From Flavobacteriales bacterium (GTDB taxonomy: Bacteria > Bacteroidota > Bacteroidia > Flavobacteriales_D > Sanyastnellaceae), in contig JAIYCK010000176.1 of NCBI GenBank assembly GCA_027488055.1, positions 1 through 19,859 of the forward strand: a DNA stretch of 19,859 bases. The letters are read 5' to 3'. Under the pieces are notes generated by a model. It did not search any database and had not been told where the DNA came from. It saw nothing but the letters and a program-made list of their open reading frames with translations. Shown one piece after another: positions 15,651-19,859 of this stretch. The first letter of the stretch is position 1, and every line of letters begins with the position of its first letter. Position numbers and translations under genes: made by a program.

Positions 15651-16295
15651 ATGGCCCGACTCATAGCCCCAAGCGTTCTTTCCGCTGATTTTGGTAACCT
15701 CCAGCGAGACATCGAAATGATCAATGCTTCCAATGCGGATTGGTTTCATGTGGATGTGATGGATGGCGAATTTGTACCAAATATTTCGTTTGGCTTCCCT
15801 GTGCTCAAGGCATTGCAGAAGCATGCAAAAAAACCTTTGGATGTGCATCTTATGATCATCCAGCCAGATCGCTATATACAAGCTTTCAAGGAATGTGGAG
15901 CAGATGTGTTGACGGTGCATTATGAAGCGTGTACCCATCTCCATCGCACCATCCAAGCCATCAAGGCAGAAGGTATGAAAGCCGGCGTGGCTCTCAATCC
16001 CCATACCAATGTAAATGTGTTAGAGGATATCCTGATGGATGTGGACTTAATTTTAATTATGAGCGTCAATCCAGGTTTCGGTGGACAAAAGTTCATCGAG
16101 CGGACCTTGGACAAGGTGAAAGCGGTCAATCAAATGCGTGAGAGGTCAGGAGCTTCCTTCTTAATCGAAGTAGATGGTGGTGTGTCAGATCTCAATGCCA
16201 ATAAGCTTTTTGAGGCTGGTGCAGATGTCCTAGTAGCAGGTAATTACGTCTTTGCGCATCCGAATCCAATGGCTGCGATAGATGCTATTAAGTAG
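15651..16295 (+). CDS. rpe: Ribulose-phosphate 3-epimerase
   Basis: 214 aa TIM barrel. Motifs in order: APSVLSADFGNL, WFHVDVMDGEFVPNISFG (metal-binding His/Asp), PLDVHLMI, ILIMSVNPGFGGQKFI (phosphate/metal site) and FLIEVDGGVSDLN, then VAGNYVF. It interconverts ribulose 5-phosphate and xylulose 5-phosphate in the pentose phosphate pathway, in the cytosol, using a divalent metal. ATG 15651 is right before the conserved start; an upstream in-frame ATG (15540) lies inside coaE and is rejected. Divergent from coaE with 96 bp between starts. Confidence 0.97.
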   Translation: MARLIAPSVLSADFGNLQRDIEMINASNADWFHVDVMDGEFVPNISFGFPVLKALQKHAKKPLDVHLMIIQPDRYIQAFKECGADVLTVHYEACTHLHRTIQAIKAEGMKAGVALNPHTNVNVLEDILMDVDLILIMSVNPGFGGQKFIERTLDKVKAVNQMRERSGASFLIEVDGGVSDLNANKLFEAGADVLVAGNYVFAHPNPMAAIDAIK

Positions 16296-16371
16296 TTTAT
16301 AATTTATAAGTATTATTCGATTGTTGAAACTAATTTAAATTGTTGGCGTTAAAATCGGTTTGGTAACCCCG

Positions 16372-16387
16372 CTTTTCAATTGAAAAG
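16372..16387. promoter_or_regulatory. 16-bp perfect palindrome
   Basis: CTTTTCAATTGAAAAG is an uninterrupted palindrome, 66 bp before the start of the small exported protein. It has the size and symmetry of a dimeric regulator site. There is no T run after it, so it is not a terminator for rpe. Confidence 0.45.
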
Positions 16388-16401
16388 TCCCTTTATGAAT
16401 A

Positions 16402-16428
16402 GTGTCGTATATCAAAGGATATAGACAC
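16402..16428 (+). promoter_or_regulatory. Leader hairpin or operator before the small exported protein
   Basis: GTGTC-g-TATATC / loop AAAG / GATATA-GACAC: an 11-bp stem with a single bulged G. It lies 24 bp before ATG 16453. It may be an RNA hairpin affecting translation or stability, or a DNA-binding site. Confidence 0.4.
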
Positions 16429-16452
16429 ATTTTAAACCTAACCCAACTTTAA

Positions 16453-16854
16453 ATGACTAAGATTTACGATCGAGTGAGGGCAATCGTGCCTGCCACACCA
16501 AATCAGAATCGATTCTCATTATGGCTTTCTGCTATTTTGATGACTGTTTCTTTTTCTGCCAACGCCCTGTGGATTCAAAATGCGGTGACCACACCTCAAA
16601 CATGCTCCCAACAGGGTTCCTTGAGCTTCAGCATCATGGATGGAACTCCGCCCAGCTATGCTCATGTGACAGTCATCGATGTCAGTGGAAGGGAAGTGGA
16701 AACCTTGTTCAAAGGAATGGCACAGACCGACACCTTATATGAATTTGGCTTGGATCAGGAAAGTTATGCGGCAGGCAGCTACACGTTGCGAGTGGTAGTA
16801 GGCGACACCGTTTATAGTCAGCGCATGATGGTTTTGGACACTGGTAGCAGATAA
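16453..16854 (+). CDS. Small exported protein resembling a free-standing T9SS sorting domain
   Basis: 133 aa. A long n-region (MTKIYDRVRAIVPATPNQNR) precedes a hydrophobic segment (FSLWLSAILMTVSFSANA), cut near SANA|LW, leaving about 95 residues. The mature part is one beta-sandwich: LSFSIMDGTPPSYAHVTVID, VSGREVETLFKG, then SYAAGSYTLRVVVGDTVYSQRMMVL. This order (V.DV.GREV ... aGsY.l.v ... vYSQR..V) is that of the T9SS type A sorting domain or a FlgD-type Ig domain, yet no cargo domain precedes it. It ends in DTGSR beyond the last strand, unlike typical sorting domains. A strong terminator follows. Real gene by signal peptide, codon pattern and terminator; function unknown. Confidence 0.8.
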   Translation: MTKIYDRVRAIVPATPNQNRFSLWLSAILMTVSFSANALWIQNAVTTPQTCSQQGSLSFSIMDGTPPSYAHVTVIDVSGREVETLFKGMAQTDTLYEFGLDQESYAAGSYTLRVVVGDTVYSQRMMVLDTGSR

Positions 16855-16897
16855 AAAACAGTATCATAAGCACCATATAATAGGTGTATAAAATTGC

Positions 16898-16930
16898 AGC
16901 GGGATCTCCATGAGGTCCCGCTCTTTTTTT
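16898..16930 (+). terminator. Intrinsic terminator of the small exported protein gene
   Basis: AGCGGGA-TCTC / loop CAT / GAGG-TCCCGCT (16898-16922): 11-bp stem including one T-G pair, then C and seven T. Confidence 0.92.
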
Positions 16931-17300
16931 GAGTTGAATTCGGTCACATGAACGATGTCGCGGGTTTAGGCATTCAGATTCTAACATTTTACCCATCGCT
17001 TTCAAAAGCGTTCCCATTTGGCCTATAAAAAAACGGTTCACAGAAGCTTAATTTTGGTTTTGATGGACATTAAATTCAATATTTATATGAAATTAATGTG
17101 TTGTCATCATGAAATGCGCGTCCATTTTTTGTAAATTAAGGTCTAATATTTGGAAACAAAATGTTTTGAATGAAAGCAAATTAAGTTATTGAAAATCATA
17201 TATTTTATCGTGTTTTGTTCGCATGATGAAGGTGGCTTTTACAAGGGTCAAAAAGGCGACTTCTTCCAAATTAGGGAAAATATTTTGATAAATATTGCGA

Positions 17301-17320
17301 CGAAACAATCAAATGTTTCG
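17301..17320. promoter_or_regulatory. Inverted repeat overlapping the -33 region
   Basis: CGAAACA-ATCAAA-TGTTTCG, 7-bp arms and a 6-bp centre, ending 9 bp before the -7 element. It occupies the place where a -33 TTTG would be expected, so it may be a regulator site. Confidence 0.35.
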
Positions 17321-17329
17321 ATGAATTAG

Positions 17330-17337
17330 TATATTTG
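17330..17337 (+). promoter_or_regulatory. Candidate -7 promoter element of the repeat protein gene
   Basis: TATATTTG matches TAnnTTTG fully. No TTTG/TTG is found 17-23 bp upstream. The start would be near 17344, giving a leader of about 70 nt. Confidence 0.4.
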
Positions 17338-17414
17338 CAGGGATTAATTGCGCGTTGTCGTCGATGATCAAAAACGGATTCTATTAAAGTATTAACCAAA
17401 CACCAAAATTCCTA

Positions 17415-19859
17415 ATGGAAAAGCTTTACTCTGCTATTGTTAGCAATCGTTTTGCAAAAATCCTGATGTTCTGTTGTCTTAGCATTTTTACCTTGTCCAA
17501 TGTGGCGTTGGCACAATGTAGCAATGTCACCAATGGAGGTTCCATTGGGAGCAATCAATCAGGATGTGTAGGATTCGATCCTGCTGCGTTTACCAATGTC
17601 TCCAGCCCAAGCGGTGGAACGGGTAATTTAGAAGTCATTTGGATGTATTCAAATGCCCTTACGAGTTGGGTATTGACTCCCATTTCTGGCGCCACAGGAC
17701 TGACTTATGACCCAGGACCAGTGTATGAGAGTACCAATTTTCGTCGTTGCGCTCGCAGAGCGGGTTGCAGTTCCTATGATGGGGAATCCAACGATGTATA
17801 CATCGAAGTAACGGCATGCAGCGTGTGTAACAATGTCACCTCGGGTGGTAGTCTTTGTTGCAATCAATCTGGCTGTCCCGGTTTTGATCCTGCCAACATC
17901 GCTTCAAGCGCAAATCCATCAGGTGGCTCAGGCGCCCTTGAAATTGTTTGGATGTATAGCAGCGCATCTACTGGTTGGAACTTAACACAAGTTGCCGGTG
18001 CTACAGGATTGTCATACAATCCAGGCCCCGTGTTTGAAGATACATATTTCCGTCGTTGCGCTCGCCGCGCTGGTTGTTCAAGTTATGTTGGTGAATCAAA
18101 TGATGTTTTCATGGATGTGACCAATTGCTGCACAGACCAAATAACATCGATTGTCATCAATGACCTAAATGGCGGTTCCGATATCGTTTTGTTCAATGGC
18201 GCAACTTTCAATGCGGGTGATTTACCCTCTTCATGGAATGTAGAGGCGTTTATCTCTGGAGGCGAAAGCGTTCAATTCAATTGGAGTGGCAATGCGTCTT
18301 ATAGCCACGTCGAAAACCAAACTCCATATCGCTCAACGGGTGACAATGTGGCCCTGAATTTCGGAGCGGGTACATACACTTTGAATGCGCTTCTTTTCAA
18401 CGCAGACAATGCGTCTGGCAGCCAATGTGACAGTGAAACAATTACTTTCACAATCAACGCTTGTAGCAATGTCACCAATCCAGGTGTCATCGGTGTTGGT
18501 CAATCTGGTTGTGCTCCTTATGATCCCTTCCCATTTGTTTCTATTTCTGCTGCAAGCGGAGGTTCTGGAACATTGGAATATGCTTGGATTTATCGCAATG
18601 CCTCAACGGGCAATCAATGGGTAACCATCCCCAATAGCAATACTGCAACGTACGATGCTCCAGCTGTTTCTCAAACAACTGAATTCCGTCGTTGCGCTCG
18701 CCGAAGCAATTGCACCGATTTCATTGGTGAAAGCAATATTTTGGTGGTGAGCATCACATCCAATTGCACTCCAACGGACATTTGTTACATCAATAATTAT
18801 TCGACGGGTGACCCACGTTCATTTTATATTCCAGGCTTCGGTACCCAGTTTTCTTCCACCTCCTCTGATCCTTTGCGTATCGAGCGATTTGCAAATGGCC
18901 ATGCACACATTGTAGGAACCATTCAGCGCAACTCAGATAACAATCAAAAGTTTTTCATCAGTTTTTGGTTTGATACCAAAAGCACTTTCATGCAATGGAT
19001 TGCAATGGGCATGGCTCCGCACAATCCCGATCAAGGTGATGAGACCACTTGGACTTATTACAAATGGAGCACTACTTTGAAAAGCTTCATGATTGGACAA
19101 GGATCTCTTGCTGGTGTAAATCTCAATGTATTCAATAGCGTAAATGGCGCTGTATATGGTCTTCAACTTGGCAATGGAGCTGGCTCAATCATGACCGATG
19201 CCAATGGAATCAGCACATGGTTCAGCTATGATGGTACACATACTGGAAATGGAGATATCAACGGTATCTACGCATGTCCTCCGGTTTGCAGCAATGTCAC
19301 CAATGCAGGTGTGATTGGCATCGAACAGTCTGGCTGCGCTCCATATGATCCATTCCCATTTGTTTCCATTTCTGCTGCAAGCGGTGGTTCTGGAACATTG
19401 GAATATGTTTGGATTTATCGCAACGCTTCAACGGGCAACCAATGGGTGACGATTGCCAATACAAACGCCGCCACTTATGATGCACCTGCAGTCTCTGAAA
19501 CCACAGAGTTTCGTCGTTGTGCGCGTCGCAGCGGCTGTCCTGATTTCATAGGTGAAAGCAATATTTTGGTCGTGAGCATCACGTCCAATTGCACGCCAAC
19601 AGAGATTTGTTATATCAACAACTACTCGAATGGTGACCCACGTGTTTTTTGGATTCCTGATTTCGGAACTGATTTCACTTCCACGTCTTCGGATCCTTTG
19701 CGTATCGAGAAATTTGCAAATGGACATGCGCACATCGTGGGCACTATCCAGCGCAACTCGAATAGCAATCATAAATTTTATGTGAGCTTCTGGTACGATA
19801 CCAAAAGCACTTTCATGCAATGGATTGCAATGGGCATGGCTCCTCACAATCCCGATCAA
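17415..19859 (+). CDS. Large secreted repeat protein with cysteine-bearing Ig-like modules, 3' end outside window
   Basis: 815 codons are present with no stop. Signal peptide 1-33 (ILMFCCLSIFTLSNVALA|Q). The body is built from modules: Ig-like 1 (17517-17825), Ig-like 2 (17826-18125), a different beta-rich domain (18126-18461), Ig-like 3 (18462-18764), a 174-aa domain (18765-19286), Ig-like 4 (19287-19589) and a second copy of the 174-aa domain (19590 to edge). Each Ig-like module starts CSNVT..G.IG..QSGC, contains LE..W.Y and ends TxFRRCARRxxC...xGESN, with four regularly placed Cys that could pair after export. The 174-aa domain has RFANGHAHIVGTIQRNS and FMQWIAMGMAPHNPDQ; I do not recognise it. 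The protein is probably a T9SS-exported surface or filament-like protein; its sorting domain would be to the right. Frame is unbroken across all repeats. Confidence 0.88.
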   Translation, partial: MEKLYSAIVSNRFAKILMFCCLSIFTLSNVALAQCSNVTNGGSIGSNQSGCVGFDPAAFTNVSSPSGGTGNLEVIWMYSNALTSWVLTPISGATGLTYDPGPVYESTNFRRCARRAGCSSYDGESNDVYIEVTACSVCNNVTSGGSLCCNQSGCPGFDPANIASSANPSGGSGALEIVWMYSSASTGWNLTQVAGATGLSYNPGPVFEDTYFRRCARRAGCSSYVGESNDVFMDVTNCCTDQITSIVINDLNGGSDIVLFNGATFNAGDLPSSWNVEAFISGGESVQFNWSGNASYSHVENQTPYRSTGDNVALNFGAGTYTLNALLFNADNASGSQCDSETITFTINACSNVTNPGVIGVGQSGCAPYDPFPFVSISAASGGSGTLEYAWIYRNASTGNQWVTIPNSNTATYDAPAVSQTTEFRRCARRSNCTDFIGESNILVVSITSNCTPTDICYINNYSTGDPRSFYIPGFGTQFSSTSSDPLRIERFANGHAHIVGTIQRNSDNNQKFFISFWFDTKSTFMQWIAMGMAPHNPDQGDETTWTYYKWSTTLKSFMIGQGSLAGVNLNVFNSVNGAVYGLQLGNGAGSIMTDANGISTWFSYDGTHTGNGDINGIYACPPVCSNVTNAGVIGIEQSGCAPYDPFPFVSISAASGGSGTLEYVWIYRNASTGNQWVTIANTNAATYDAPAVSETTEFRRCARRSGCPDFIGESNILVVSITSNCTPTEICYINNYSNGDPRVFWIPDFGTDFTSTSSDPLRIEKFANGHAHIVGTIQRNSNSNHKFYVSFWYDTKSTFMQWIAMGMAPHNPDQ
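17517..18125 (+). repeat. Tandem pair of Ig-like module coding repeats (309 and 300 bp)
   Basis: Two successive in-frame units starting at TGT 17517 and TGT 17826. Best conserved at the ends, where both encode FRRCARRAGCSSY and GESNDV. They are also related to the first ~300 bp of the 825-bp repeats further right. Confidence 0.8.
18462..19859 (+). repeat. 825-bp tandem repeat, second copy cut by window edge
   Basis: Copy 1 is 18462-19286 and copy 2 starts at 19287 (period 825 bp = 275 codons). Most differences are at third codon positions. The segment 18972-19034 versus 19797-19859 differs at a single base in 63, much closer than the flanking parts. Confidence 0.9.

Larger units (their letters stand above)
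16931..17414. other. 484-bp AT-rich intergenic region
   Basis: No protein gene or structured RNA recognised. It is clearly more AT-rich than the flanking genes. The right end holds a 7-6-7 dyad (17301-17320) and a perfect -7 element (17330-17337) for the downstream repeat protein. Confidence 0.6.

Noticed and set aside
18933..19859. Two similar minus-strand frames inside the repeat protein
   Set aside because: They resemble each other only because the plus-strand repeat is duplicated; no signals of their own.
1..19859. tRNA genes, CRISPR arrays, insertion sequences, phage genes
   Set aside because: Looked for T-loop/acceptor patterns, short spaced repeats and transposase or integrase motifs; none seen.

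Overview
The window is chromosomal DNA from a member of the Bacteroidota (Cytophaga-Flavobacterium-Saprospira group; genus not resolvable from sequence alone). Evidence for this: two very different secreted proteins (7316-10024 and 16453-16854) that carry or resemble a type IX secretion (T9SS) sorting domain, promoters of the TTTG / TAnnTTTG type rather than the sigma-70 hexamers, an ECF sigma factor with the Bacteroidota-style ending 'GALKANYHHAVTKI', almost no Shine-Dalgarno sequences, and dense packing of genes in both directions. Two genes run off the edges: a subtilisin-like protease at the left (1-1109, minus) and a repeat-rich secreted protein at the right (17415-19859, plus).

Layout. 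1-1109 minus: N-terminal two thirds of an exported S8 protease. 1131-2504 plus: threonine aldolase and a small three-helix membrane protein, meeting tail to tail with YqgE (2501-3073 minus). 3197-4921 plus: exported M14 zinc carboxypeptidase. 4991-6710 minus: a three-gene stress-type operon (ECF sigma factor, one-helix anti-sigma-like protein, Spy/CpxP-like exported protein) closed by a strong hairpin terminator. 6829-7210 plus: RNase P RNA (rnpB), with a perfect promoter placed exactly before its P1 helix. 7316-10024 plus: large FG-GAP/UnbV/Ig-like protein with a T9SS sorting domain. 10233-11480 plus: GT87-type membrane mannosyltransferase-like protein. 11482-12971 minus: a 36-residue membrane peptide translationally coupled to a LysM protein whose lytic-transglycosylase domain has lost its catalytic glutamate. 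12972-13651: gene-poor stretch with a strong terminator. 13652-14971 plus: lipoprotein with TPR-like and CsgG-like parts. 14961-15554 minus: CoaE. 15651-16295 plus: ribulose-phosphate 3-epimerase. 16453-16854 plus: tiny exported protein resembling a free-standing sorting domain. 16931-17414: AT-rich spacer with promoter signals. 17415-end plus: repeat protein with four copies of a cysteine-bearing Ig-like module, two of them inside an 825-bp tandem duplication.

Theme. About half of the genes act in or beyond the envelope: exported proteases, surface proteins for T9SS, cell-wall (LysM) binding, lipoproteins, a lipid-linked-sugar glycosyltransferase and an envelope-stress-like sigma operon. The rest is housekeeping (rnpB, coaE, rpe, ltaE, yqgE). 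There are no tRNAs, CRISPR arrays, transposases or phage genes that I can see. The points most worth a second look are the inactivated transglycosylase with its coupled 36-aa membrane peptide, the free-standing sorting-domain-like protein with two strong dyads in its leader, the duplicated motifs in the anti-sigma-like protein, and the recently homogenised 825-bp repeat.
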